Below, piece after piece: positions 23,436-31,029 of a DNA stretch of 42,110 bases. The notes under the pieces are model-generated. The model was given only the letters and a program-made list of their open reading frames with translations. It did no database searches and was not told the DNA's origin. The translations under genes and the position numbers were made by a program. This stretch comes from Bacilli bacterium. GTDB taxonomy: Bacteria; Bacillota_I; Bacilli_A; RF39; UBA660. Location of the stretch: NCBI GenBank assembly GCA_017477845.1, contig JAFUTR010000002.1, positions 1-42,110 of the forward strand, in the 5' to 3' direction. The first letter of the stretch is position 1; every line of letters starts with the position of its first letter.

Positions 23436-24116
23436 ATGGAAAAGAAAATATCAGTATCTTTCTTAAGCAGTAAAGATGAACAAAAAGACATATTAAAAAT
23501 AAATAGAACAAGTGCTGATTATATTCATGTTGATGTAATGGATGGCAGATTTGTTAAGAAAAAACATAAACCATACAAAATGCTTTATAAAATGAGTAAT
23601 GCAGTAACAAAAAGACTAGATGTACATTTAATGGAAAAGAATCCTTTAAAAAACATAAATTACTTTGCTGCACTTAATACAGAATATATAACTGTACATG
23701 TTGAACTTGAAAAAGTTGATAAATACTTAGATTTAATAAAAGAATATGGTATAAAATGTGGGCTTGCAATTAATCCAGATACAGATGTATCAATTTTACT
23801 TCCATATCTTTCTAAAATTGATATGGTATTAATAATGAGTGTATTCCCAGGAAAAGGTGGACAAGAATTCATAGATGACACAATTAAAAAAATCTTAAAA
23901 GTTAAAAAGATGATTGTATCAAAAAAAGTAAAAGTAAAAATAAGCGTTGATGGTGGAGTAAATGATGAAGTGGCAAAACGTCTTGATTTTGCTGACATCA
24001 TTGTATCAGGAAGCTATATAACAAATAGTGATAATTTTGAAGAAAAAATAAATATTTTAAGAGAAAATGCAAGCAAGAAAAAAATAGAAAAAAAGAAAGA
24101 AACTGAAATAATCTAA
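23436..24116 (+). CDS. rpe: Ribulose-phosphate 3-epimerase
   Basis: This 226-residue TIM barrel interconverts ribulose-5-phosphate and xylulose-5-phosphate in the pentose phosphate pathway. Metal and active-site motifs are present: H-V-D-V-M-D-G (about 31-37), D-V-H-L-M, V-F-P-G-K-G-G-Q and V-D-G-G. The first loop is unusual: S-F-L-S-S in place of S-I-L-A-A-D, and the usual F-V-P-N after MDG is F-V-K-K, so the enzyme is diverged. The Lys/Glu-rich tail adds about 10 residues. GAAGGAGGG precedes the ATG, 11 nt after rsgA. Another sugar-phosphate epimerase is a less likely alternative. Confidence 0.88.
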   Translation: MEKKISVSFLSSKDEQKDILKINRTSADYIHVDVMDGRFVKKKHKPYKMLYKMSNAVTKRLDVHLMEKNPLKNINYFAALNTEYITVHVELEKVDKYLDLIKEYGIKCGLAINPDTDVSILLPYLSKIDMVLIMSVFPGKGGQEFIDDTIKKILKVKKMIVSKKVKVKISVDGGVNDEVAKRLDFADIIVSGSYITNSDNFEEKINILRENASKKKIEKKKETEII

Positions 24117-24130
24117 ATAACAGTTTCTTT
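24096..24130 (+). terminator. Terminator of the rlmN-rpe operon
   Basis: A 10-bp stem (24096-24105 with 24121-24130) with a 15-nt loop that holds the rpe stop codon; TTA-TTT follows. Confidence 0.6.
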
Positions 24131-24182
24131 TTATTTACTTCTTTTTTATTAAAACAATAATATACTTTATTAGGAGGAAAAA

Positions 24183-24416
24183 ATGAGACTTTCAGATTTA
24201 CAAAACAAATATATAGTAAACATTAATGATGGCAAAAACATAGGAAATATAATTGATGTAAAAATAGATGAAAGAAATGGCTCAATTCTTTCTTTGGTAA
24301 TTGAACCTAATAAGAATTTTTTTTCTTTCTCTAAAGGTAAAATAGACACAGAAATAAATTGGAATTCAATAGAAAAAATAGGAGAAGATGTTATTTTAGT
24401 AAATATTACTTTATAA
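24183..24416 (+). CDS. ylmC: YlmC/YmxH-family PRC-barrel protein
   Basis: This 77-residue protein starts M-R-L-S-D-L-Q-N-K-Y-I-V-N and continues G-N-I-I-D-V-K-I-D, the pattern of the YlmC/YmxH family, a small PRC-barrel fold listed among sporulation-associated proteins in Firmicutes. The exact biochemical role is not known. TTAGGAGG lies 6 nt before the ATG. It stands alone between the rpe terminator and lspA; with the cotJ genes it is the second sporulation-type hint in this window. Confidence 0.85.
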   Translation: MRLSDLQNKYIVNINDGKNIGNIIDVKIDERNGSILSLVIEPNKNFFSFSKGKIDTEINWNSIEKIGEDVILVNITL

Positions 24417-24456
24417 TATTTTTTTTCTTTGATAAAATAATTTTGGTGATAATTAT

Positions 24457-24924
24457 ATGAAGAAAAAAATATTCATTATTGCAATAATCTCTTTTTTAAT
24501 AGATCAAATTTCTAAAATAATTGTTTCTAATATTTTTTCCTTGAATGAGACAAGAACAGTTATTAAGTCTTTCTTTTCTCTAACTTATATTCAAAATACA
24601 GGAGCAGCATGGGGAATGTTTGAAGGAAAAACGATATTATTAGCAATTATTAGTTTGATTTTTCTTTATTTTTTTGTAAAATACATAATTGAACTTAAAT
24701 CTGTTAACAAACTTAGTATGGTATCTTTGGGATTAATTCTAGGCGGTATAGTAGGAAATCTTTTTGATAGAATAGTAAATAACTATGTAATAGATTTCTT
24801 AAGTTTTAAAATATTTTCATATAACTTTCCAGTATTTAATTTAGCAGATACTTTTATAGTAGTAGGAATTATATTAATAATAGTTGAAACATTTATAGAA
24901 GGTGATAAACATGTTAGCAAATAA
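24457..24924 (+). CDS. lspA: LspA, lipoprotein signal peptidase
   Basis: This 155-residue membrane aspartyl protease removes signal peptides from diacylglyceryl prolipoproteins. Four membrane helices and the family motifs are visible: N-T-G-A-A-W-G, N-L-F-D-R and F-N-L-A-D-T-F. The catalytic pair is D113 (V-I-D-F) and D131 (L-A-D-T). GGTGAT precedes the ATG. The rluD start lies inside its last codons, the classic lspA-rluD pair. Confidence 0.95.
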   Translation: MKKKIFIIAIISFLIDQISKIIVSNIFSLNETRTVIKSFFSLTYIQNTGAAWGMFEGKTILLAIISLIFLYFFVKYIIELKSVNKLSMVSLGLILGGIVGNLFDRIVNNYVIDFLSFKIFSYNFPVFNLADTFIVVGIILIIVETFIEGDKHVSK

Positions 24925-25801
24925 AGATAATATTAGAATAGACCAGTATTTAAAAGATGAACTTGATATTTCGAGAAGTAAAGTTCAAAAACTAATAAAA
25001 GAAGAAAAAATATTAGTAAATAAAAAGGTAGTTAATCAAAGTTATATGATTAAATTAAATGATGAAATAGAAGTTTTGCAAGACTTAGATTACACGATAG
25101 ATGTAACGCCAGAAGACATTCCACTAGATATTTTATATGAAGATGATTATCTTTTAATAGTTAATAAAAAAAGTGGAATGGTAGTGCATCCAGCAGCGGG
25201 GAATTATTCACATACTCTTGTAAATGCACTTTTATATAGATTTAATCTTAGCCATAAAGATAATATAAGACCTGGAATAGTTCATAGGATAGATAAAGAC
25301 ACATCAGGTGTGTTAGTAGTAGCAAAAGACGATAAGACTCATGATTTACTCAGTGAAATGATTAAAGAAAAAAAAGTAGAAAGAATCTATATTGCCCTCG
25401 TTGAAGGAATCATTATGCATGATACAGGAGATATAGATGCACCAATTGGTAGAGATACTGTAAATAGACAAAAAATGATGGTAACTGATGTAAACTCGAA
25501 AGATGCTTTCACACATTTTAGAGTATTAAAAAGATATAAAAAAGAAAATAAAACTTTAATTGAATGTAAACTAAAAACAGGAAGAACTCACCAAATAAGA
25601 GTACATATGGAGTATATAGGCCATCCTATCTATAATGATCCAGTTTATGGAAAAGGAAAGAATAAAACACCATTTGGACAGTTTCTTCACTCTAAAAGCA
25701 TTGAATTTATTCATCCAATAACAAATGAACATATAAAAAGGGAAGCACCTCTTCCCAAAGAGTTTCAAGACTATCTTGATAAACTTGATTCAACTATTTA
25801 A
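24911..25801 (+). CDS. rluD: RluD-family 23S rRNA pseudouridine synthase
   Basis: This 296-residue enzyme has an N-terminal S4 RNA-binding domain (about 8-55) and a pseudouridine synthase domain with the catalytic motif H-R-I-D-K-D-T-S-G (D128) and the G-R-T-H-Q-I-R-V-H segment. The ATG at 24911 is preferred to an in-frame GTG at 24902 because AAGGTGAT lies immediately before it. It overlaps lspA by 14 nt. The precise uridines modified (RluD type or a YlyB-like variant) cannot be settled here. It converges with the minus-strand gene at 25790 with a 12-nt overlap. Confidence 0.92.
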   Translation: MLANKDNIRIDQYLKDELDISRSKVQKLIKEEKILVNKKVVNQSYMIKLNDEIEVLQDLDYTIDVTPEDIPLDILYEDDYLLIVNKKSGMVVHPAAGNYSHTLVNALLYRFNLSHKDNIRPGIVHRIDKDTSGVLVVAKDDKTHDLLSEMIKEKKVERIYIALVEGIIMHDTGDIDAPIGRDTVNRQKMMVTDVNSKDAFTHFRVLKRYKKENKTLIECKLKTGRTHQIRVHMEYIGHPIYNDPVYGKGKNKTPFGQFLHSKSIEFIHPITNEHIKREAPLPKEFQDYLDKLDSTI

Positions 25802-26173
25802 AAATAAAATTAAAGTAGACAAAAGTGTTAATATGAAATTCCATATAATAAGTGGAACTAGTAAATTAGCACTTTTTTTATTGGTATATATTTCTTCATT
25901 AAGATGAAGAATAAAAATAAATTCAAGTAGCTTTATTGAAAATATCATAAAAGGAGAAACAACAATAAACAAAAAAATATTATATAATACTTCTAAAATA
26001 ATATTTATAGAAATAATAAAATAAGTTTTCCTACTTTTATTTTTAAAACTTGATATCGACAAAATAGTCAAAATAATTATAATAAAATTACTTAAGAAAT
26101 ATATATTTTCTTTAAACATAAAGATAGGTGTATAAAATCTATATTTAAATGTGGAAAAAATTACATAATTCAC
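25790..26173 (-). CDS. Divergent TspO/MBR-like membrane protein
   Basis: This 127-residue protein is very hydrophobic, with about four membrane helices. It starts with GTG (AGAGGTG 7 nt before). The order of motifs recalls TspO: F-Y-T-P near the start where TspO has T-P-P, a long helix, and the C-terminal N-L-L-V-P-L-I-I-W then L-S-T-L-I-L-F-L-N, like the L-L-x-P-Y-x-x-W and final L-N of TspO. The Trp-rich character is lost (one Trp) and the chain is shorter than the usual ~155, missing most of helix 1. It could be a degenerate TspO or an unrelated small membrane protein. It is divergent from the rhomboid gene. Confidence 0.5.
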   Translation of the reverse strand: MNYVIFSTFKYRFYTPIFMFKENIYFLSNFIIIILTILSISSFKNKSRKTYFIISINIILEVLYNIFLFIVVSPFMIFSIKLLEFIFILHLNEEIYTNKKSANLLVPLIIWNFILTLLSTLILFLNS

Positions 26174-26239
26174 TAATTTTCACCTCTTTATTAATTTTAT
26201 GTTATAATATATAATGATATTATTGAAAGGAGTGGTATT

Positions 26240-27385
26240 GTGCCTGAACAAATGGATAGAAAAAACATTTTAGCAATGAAGCTTCTTCATTATTTTATTA
26301 CTGAGAAGAATTATAATCCTATTATTCTTCAAGGTGCTGAAAATGAAATATGGCTTGAAAATATGGATAGTGATTATAAAATCGTGAGAATTGTTTCAAA
26401 TCACATTATAAATGATGAACAACTAAATTTTGATTTGTTTAAAACAAAACATGTAGTAAGAAAAATTAAAAGAAAGACTTTTTCACTAACAATGAATGTT
26501 TTATCAATATTTACAGATCTTGATGAAGATGTAAAATTACAAGATGAGAAAAATATGAATTTCATTTCTTTATATGATGAACAAGATCTTTCTAAATACA
26601 AATATATTTATGAAACATTCCCTGATATTTCAAAGAAAATGAAGTTTTCAGAGGAAGGATTTCAATTATTTATGAAAATAACTACTGATATAAATAGAAA
26701 AAATAAAGAGGATGCTATTAAAGTAGATGAAGTGTTTAAAAAGAAAATACCATATATTACTTATGGATTAATTCTAATAAATGTCATAATTTATATTTTA
26801 ATGTATTTGATGAACTACGAAAGATATTTTATTGAAAATTATTCTGTTTGGGGCTATGGAATAATTAAAAATGGTGAATTTTATAGACTTATTACTGGTG
26901 CATTTTTACATGGTGATATATTCCATCTATTATTTAATATGTATGCTTTATTTGTAATAGGCTCTCAAATTGAAAGCTTTATGGGAAAAGCAAAATACCT
27001 AGTAATTTACTTTTTTAGTGCAATTGTTGGAAGTTTATTCTCAATTGTATTAAACAATAATATCTCAATAGGAGCATCAGGAGCAATTTTTGGACTTTTA
27101 GGTTCCCTTCTATATTTTGGATATCATTATCGAGTATATCTAGGTGGAGTTATAAAAAGTCAAATACTTCCACTTATAATAATAAATTTAGCTATTGGAT
27201 TCCTAGGTGAAAACATAGATAATTTTGCCCATATTGGAGGGCTAGTTGGAGGAATACTAATAACTATGGCTATTGGAGTAAAGTATAAGAGTACAATATC
27301 AGAAAGAATAAATGGAACAATAGTTTCTGCACTTTTAGTAGGATTCTTAGTTTTTATGGCTTTAAACTATGTTAATTTTAGTTGA
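26240..27385 (+). CDS. Rhomboid-family intramembrane serine protease (GluP-like)
   Basis: This 381-residue protein has a cytoplasmic N-terminal domain (about 1-170) followed by a six- to seven-helix rhomboid core. H-G-D-I-F-H-L-L-F-N provides the H-x3-H-x3-N motif, the nucleophile is S280 in G-A-S-G-A, and the catalytic His is H331 in F-A-H-I-G-G. Size and N-terminal extension resemble Bacillus GluP/YqgP, which cleaves membrane proteins. The start is GTG at 26240 behind AAAGGAGTGG. TATAAT at 26203-26208 is the likely -10. Confidence 0.92.
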   Translation: MPEQMDRKNILAMKLLHYFITEKNYNPIILQGAENEIWLENMDSDYKIVRIVSNHIINDEQLNFDLFKTKHVVRKIKRKTFSLTMNVLSIFTDLDEDVKLQDEKNMNFISLYDEQDLSKYKYIYETFPDISKKMKFSEEGFQLFMKITTDINRKNKEDAIKVDEVFKKKIPYITYGLILINVIIYILMYLMNYERYFIENYSVWGYGIIKNGEFYRLITGAFLHGDIFHLLFNMYALFVIGSQIESFMGKAKYLVIYFFSAIVGSLFSIVLNNNISIGASGAIFGLLGSLLYFGYHYRVYLGGVIKSQILPLIIINLAIGFLGENIDNFAHIGGLVGGILITMAIGVKYKSTISERINGTIVSALLVGFLVFMALNYVNFS

Positions 27386-27410
27386 TAAGTTATAAAAAAA
27401 ATGATAAACT
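27382..27410 (+). promoter_or_regulatory. Promoter of the ireB-ruvX-yrzB operon
   Basis: TTGATA (27382-27387), a 17-nt spacer and TAAACT (27405-27410) with a TGA extended -10 lie 25 nt before the ireB ATG; the -35 overlaps the rhomboid stop. Confidence 0.6.
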
Positions 27411-27435
27411 TAATTCGTAAGTAAAGGTGAGAAAT

Positions 27436-27693
27436 ATGAGTGAAGAAGAAGAGAAAACATCATTATATTCATTAGATGATTTTGAAGAAACACTTGTTAA
27501 AACGACTCTTAAAGAAGTTTGTATTGCTTTAAAAGAAAAGGGGTATAATGAGATAAACCAATTAGTGGGATATATAATGAGCGGAGATCCAGGATATATA
27601 TCATCTCACAATGATGCAAGAGAAAAAATATCTAGCATTGAAAGAAGTACTATTATTGAAGTTCTATTACGAAATTATATAAACAAACTATGA
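27436..27693 (+). CDS. ireB: IreB/ReoM-family regulatory phosphoprotein
   Basis: This 85-residue UPF0297 protein has Y-N-E-I-N-Q-L-V-G-Y and S-G-D-P-G-Y-I-S-S-H-x-x-A-R, the family signature. The N-terminal E-K-T-S-L-Y carries T8, matching the Thr phosphorylated by PASTA kinases in Enterococcus IreB and Listeria ReoM, where it controls ClpCP-dependent turnover of MurA. The ATG at 27436 follows AAAGGTGA; a GTG at 27427 is rejected. It overlaps ruvX by 4 nt. The kinase and phosphatase genes are about 7 kb upstream. Confidence 0.93.
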   Translation: MSEEEEKTSLYSLDDFEETLVKTTLKEVCIALKEKGYNEINQLVGYIMSGDPGYISSHNDAREKISSIERSTIIEVLLRNYINKL

Positions 27694-28112
27694 GATATAT
27701 TGGACTAGATTTAGGAAGCAAGACACTAGGAGTTAGTTTATCTGATCCAAGTGGATTAATTGCTTCCAGTTATACAATCATTAGACATAATGAAGAATAT
27801 GAAAGATTAATAGAAGATGTCAAAAAAATAGTAGAAGAAAAAGAAGTGAAGAAGATAGTATTAGGTCTTCCTAAAAATATGAATGGGACAATTGGACCTA
27901 AGGGTGAACTTTCATATAAATTTAAAGAAAAATTAGAAGAAAAATTAAAAATTGAAGTTATTTTAGAAGATGAAAGACTATCTACAAAAGAAGCAACAAA
28001 TTTACTTATAAAAAATGATACATCAAGGAAAAAAAGGAAAAATGTTATTGATAGCGTTGCAGCTACAATAATACTACAATCTTATTTAGATAAAAGAAAG
28101 AAGGAGAATTAA
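27690..28112 (+). CDS. ruvX: RuvX/YqgF, RNase H-fold pre-16S rRNA nuclease
   Basis: This 140-residue protein is of the usual size for YqgF/RuvX, annotated as a putative Holliday junction resolvase and shown in E. coli to act in 16S rRNA 5'-end processing. Motifs: G-L-D-L-G-S-K-T-L-G-V near the start, L-G-L-P-K-N-M-N-G and D-E-R-L-S-T, with acidic residues for metal binding, and D-S-V-A-A near the end. The start overlaps the ireB stop (ATGA) and the stop abuts the next start. Confidence 0.95.
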   Translation: MRYIGLDLGSKTLGVSLSDPSGLIASSYTIIRHNEEYERLIEDVKKIVEEKEVKKIVLGLPKNMNGTIGPKGELSYKFKEKLEEKLKIEVILEDERLSTKEATNLLIKNDTSRKKRKNVIDSVAATIILQSYLDKRKKEN

Positions 28113-28433
28113 ATGAACGAAGAGAAAAAACTAGAAAATACATTTAAAATAATTAACGATAACGGTGAAGAGGTTATGTGTGATGTTTTATTCACATTTG
28201 ACTCAGAAGAAACAAAAAAAAGCTATATAGTTTATACTGATAACTCAAAAGATGAAGAAGGAAACATTCAAGTTTTTGCCTCAATTTATGATCCTAATAA
28301 AGAAGACCAAAAATTAGAAGCAATTAAAACAGAAGAAGAATGGAAAGTAATTGAAACTATTTTAAATACTTTACAAGAAGAAATTAAAAAGAAAATTGAT
28401 AGTGCTGCAGTAGAGGAAAATAACGAGCAATAG
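28113..28433 (+). CDS. yrzB: YrzB-family DUF1292 protein
   Basis: This 106-residue acidic protein matches UPF0473/DUF1292: F-D-S-E-E-T-K-K-S-Y-I-V-Y-T-D and F-A-S-I-Y-D-P are the recognisable core, followed by a Trp in E-E-W and a helical end. The function is unknown; it is almost always third after ireB and ruvX in Firmicutes, as here. AAGGAG lies just before the ATG inside the ruvX end. Confidence 0.9.
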   Translation: MNEEKKLENTFKIINDNGEEVMCDVLFTFDSEETKKSYIVYTDNSKDEEGNIQVFASIYDPNKEDQKLEAIKTEEEWKVIETILNTLQEEIKKKIDSAAVEENNEQ

Positions 28434-28444
28434 AGCTCGTTATT
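28419..28444 (+). other. Perfect hairpin between yrzB and mltG
   Basis: A 10-bp perfect inverted repeat (28419-28428 with 28435-28444) with a 6-nt loop containing the yrzB stop codon. It lacks a clear T-run, and no Shine-Dalgarno sequence stands between it and the mltG ATG at 28455. It could be a partial terminator, an RNA-processing site or a translational switch. Confidence 0.7.
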
Positions 28445-28454
28445 ATTAAATAAT

Positions 28455-29558
28455 ATGAAAAAATTTAGAAATATCGCTATTATTTTACTTGTTTTAATAG
28501 CATCAGCTATAATTGCACTTGGAATTTGTTATAAAGTTAATTTAAGAGCAGTTGACAAAAACGATACTACTTTAATAGAAGTGGTAATAGAAGAAGGATC
28601 AAGTATCAAAAAAATAGGTGAAATATTAAAAGAAAAAGATTTAATAAGAAGCAGTACTTTTTTTAATATTTATACTAAACTATTTAATGTTGGGCCATTA
28701 AAAGCAACAAGATATGAACTATCTAAAAGCATGGACTTTGAAACAATAATAGAGACACTTGAAAAAGGTAATTCATACAATGATAGTCAAATATCACTAA
28801 CTTTTAAAGAAGGAATTTCTATGCGTGATATTGCAAATACTATAAGTGAAAACACTAATAACTCATATGAAGATGTAATAAAAATCTCTAATGATTTAGA
28901 ATACATTGATGAGTTAATAGATAAATATTGGTTTATAACAGATGATATTAAAAACGATGATTTATATTATAAATTAGAAGGGTATATATTTCCTGATACA
29001 TATTTTTATAAAAATAAAGATGTTACAGTAAAAGAGATATTTAACAAAATGATTGAAGAAATGGCAAATATCTTAAATCCTTTAAAAGATGATATATTAA
29101 AAAGTGACCTATCAGTTCATGAAATATTAACTCTTGCAAGTATCGTTCAAAAAGAGTCTCCTAATAATAATGAATATAGAAAGAATATTGCTAGTGTTTT
29201 TCTAAATAGAATAGATAGAAAAATGAACTTAGGAAGTGACGTTACAACTTATTATGCACTCAAGATAGATAATGCAAAAAAATACATTGATGAAAAATGT
29301 GGAGGGAAAAATTGTATTGACTACAATTATAAAAGCCCATATAATACACGCTTATCTAGTGGAATGAGTGGAAAACTACCACCTGGACCAATTGGAACAG
29401 TTTCAAAAGAAGCAATAGAATCAGCTGTCAATCCAAGTAAAACAGATTATATTTACTTTTTAGCAAATATTAAAACAGGTGAGACTTTCTTTTTTGAAAA
29501 CTATAACGACTTCTTAAAGAAAAAGTCTAATTTACAAAGTGTAAATGGTGGACTATAA
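28455..29558 (+). CDS. mltG: MltG, endolytic murein transglycosylase
   Basis: This 367-residue protein has an N-terminal membrane anchor (about 5-27) and an extracellular YceG domain. Catalytic Glu is E234 in V-Q-K-E-S; L-G-S-D-V-T-T-Y-Y and P-Y-N-T-R-L-S-S-G are family motifs, with L-P-P-G-P-I-G following. It cuts nascent peptidoglycan strands near the membrane and sets glycan length. An insertion with two Cys (K-C-G-G-K-N-C) lies between these motifs. The ATG has no Shine-Dalgarno sequence, unlike its neighbours. It lies between yrzB and trmR as in Bacillus subtilis (yrrL). Confidence 0.92.
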   Translation: MKKFRNIAIILLVLIASAIIALGICYKVNLRAVDKNDTTLIEVVIEEGSSIKKIGEILKEKDLIRSSTFFNIYTKLFNVGPLKATRYELSKSMDFETIIETLEKGNSYNDSQISLTFKEGISMRDIANTISENTNNSYEDVIKISNDLEYIDELIDKYWFITDDIKNDDLYYKLEGYIFPDTYFYKNKDVTVKEIFNKMIEEMANILNPLKDDILKSDLSVHEILTLASIVQKESPNNNEYRKNIASVFLNRIDRKMNLGSDVTTYYALKIDNAKKYIDEKCGGKNCIDYNYKSPYNTRLSSGMSGKLPPGPIGTVSKEAIESAVNPSKTDYIYFLANIKTGETFFFENYNDFLKKKSNLQSVNGGL

Positions 29559-29575
29559 AAAGAAAAGAGATTATT

Positions 29576-30172
29576 ATGTCAAATTATACAATGATAAAAG
29601 AAATAAAAGAATATGCTAGAATAAATGATGTCCCTATAATGCAAGATGAAGGAATTGATTTCTTAACAACTTTCATATTAAAAAATCAAACAACTAGAGT
29701 TCTTGAAGTAGGAACAGCAATAGGCTATTCTGCGATAATGATGGCACTTGCTCATCCAAAATTAAAAGTTGTAACAATAGAGCGTGATGAACAACGTTAC
29801 TTAGAAGCATTAAAAAATGTTAAAAAGTTTGGACTTGAAGATAGAATAACTCTATTATTTAAAGATGCCTTGGATGTAAACCTTCATGAAAAATTTGATT
29901 TAATATTTTTAGATGGTGCAAAAGGACAAAATATAAACTTTTTCGAACATTTTGAAAGAAATCTTGATGAAGGTGGATATATAATAACTGATAATATTTC
30001 TTTTCATGGATATGTAGAAAAAGATGAAAGTGAAATAAAAAGTAGAAACTTAAGAGGACTTGTTAGAAAAATAAAAGCATATATAGAATACTTAAAAACA
30101 AATCCTAATTATATAACAACTTTTTATGATAAAGGTGACGGAATATCAGTTACTCAAAGAAAAGAAGGATGA
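29576..30172 (+). CDS. trmR: TrmR-type O-methyltransferase for tRNA uridine-34
   Basis: This 198-residue class I SAM methyltransferase has the SAM motif V-L-E-V-G-T-A-I-G-Y-S and the metal-binding L-D-G-A-K and T-D-N-I segments. Position after mltG and before two U32 genes matches Bacillus yrrM (TrmR), which methylates 5-hydroxyuridine at tRNA position 34 to mo5U. The Shine-Dalgarno sequence is weak (AAGAAAAGAG). The U32 proteins next to it make the hydroxylated substrate, so the three form one pathway. Confidence 0.9.
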   Translation: MSNYTMIKEIKEYARINDVPIMQDEGIDFLTTFILKNQTTRVLEVGTAIGYSAIMMALAHPKLKVVTIERDEQRYLEALKNVKKFGLEDRITLLFKDALDVNLHEKFDLIFLDGAKGQNINFFEHFERNLDEGGYIITDNISFHGYVEKDESEIKSRNLRGLVRKIKAYIEYLKTNPNYITTFYDKGDGISVTQRKEG

Positions 30173-30174
30173 TT

Positions 30175-31029
30175 ATGAAAATTACTGTTATAACAAATAA
30201 CATTAATAATATTAACAAATATAAAAAAATAGGGGCAGAAGCCTTTATTTTTGGCTTAAAAAACTTTTCAAGTGGCTATAATAATGAATTAACTTTAGAA
30301 AGTATTAAAAAACTAAGAAAAGAATATGATGGAGAGTTATTTATTGCAATAAACAAAAATATCTTTAATAGTGAATTAGTATCATTAGAAGAAGCACTAA
30401 TTGAGCTTGATAGAATAAAAATAGATGGGATTTTATTCTATGATATGGCTATATTATCATTAAAAAGAAAACTAAAACTAAGTGTTCCTTTGGTATGGAA
30501 TCAAACTCATATGGTTACAAATTATAATACTTGTAATTATTACTATGAAAAAGGATGTGAATTTGGAGTACTAGCTGGAGAAATAACACTTGATGAGGTT
30601 AATGAAATAAAAGCTAAAACTAATATGAAACTATTCTTAAATGTTTTTGGTTATCCTATAATGGGATACACTAGAAGACATTTATTAAATAACTTCTTTA
30701 AGTCTATAAAAAAAGAAAAAGAAAAAAATATTTATACAATAAAAAATAATAATGAAGATTATATAGTAACAGAAGAAGAAAATGGAAACGCTTTATATTA
30801 TGGAAAACTATTAAATGGAAGTGTGATAATACCTGATACTTCTGTTGATTATGTAATATTAAATGATAACTTAATAGACCAAGAACTATTTAAGAAATCA
30901 CTAAACTTATTTAAAAAATTAATAGATACAAAAGATAAAAAATATATCGAAGAAATAGATAAACTTGCAGGAACAAATAGAGGTTTCTTTTTTAAGAAAA
31001 CTATTTATAAGGTGAAGAAAAATGGATAG
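30175..31029 (+). CDS. trhP1: U32-family protein, TrhP1-like (tRNA hydroxylation)
   Basis: This 284-residue protein is the short, Cys-poor U32 member found in front of the long one. V-W-N-Q-T-H-M-V-T-N-Y-N and L-F-L-N-V-F-G-Y-P are typical of this group. The ATG at 30175 is preferred (AAGGA at 30165-30169); an ATG at 30169 overlaps the trmR stop. It overlaps the next U32 gene by 8 nt. By position it corresponds to Bacillus yrrN (TrhP1), working with TrhP2 in prephenate-dependent 5-hydroxyuridine formation in tRNA; the assignment rests on synteny and overall family. Confidence 0.82.
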   Translation: MKITVITNNINNINKYKKIGAEAFIFGLKNFSSGYNNELTLESIKKLRKEYDGELFIAINKNIFNSELVSLEEALIELDRIKIDGILFYDMAILSLKRKLKLSVPLVWNQTHMVTNYNTCNYYYEKGCEFGVLAGEITLDEVNEIKAKTNMKLFLNVFGYPIMGYTRRHLLNNFFKSIKKEKEKNIYTIKNNNEDYIVTEEENGNALYYGKLLNGSVIIPDTSVDYVILNDNLIDQELFKKSLNLFKKLIDTKDKKYIEEIDKLAGTNRGFFFKKTIYKVKKNG

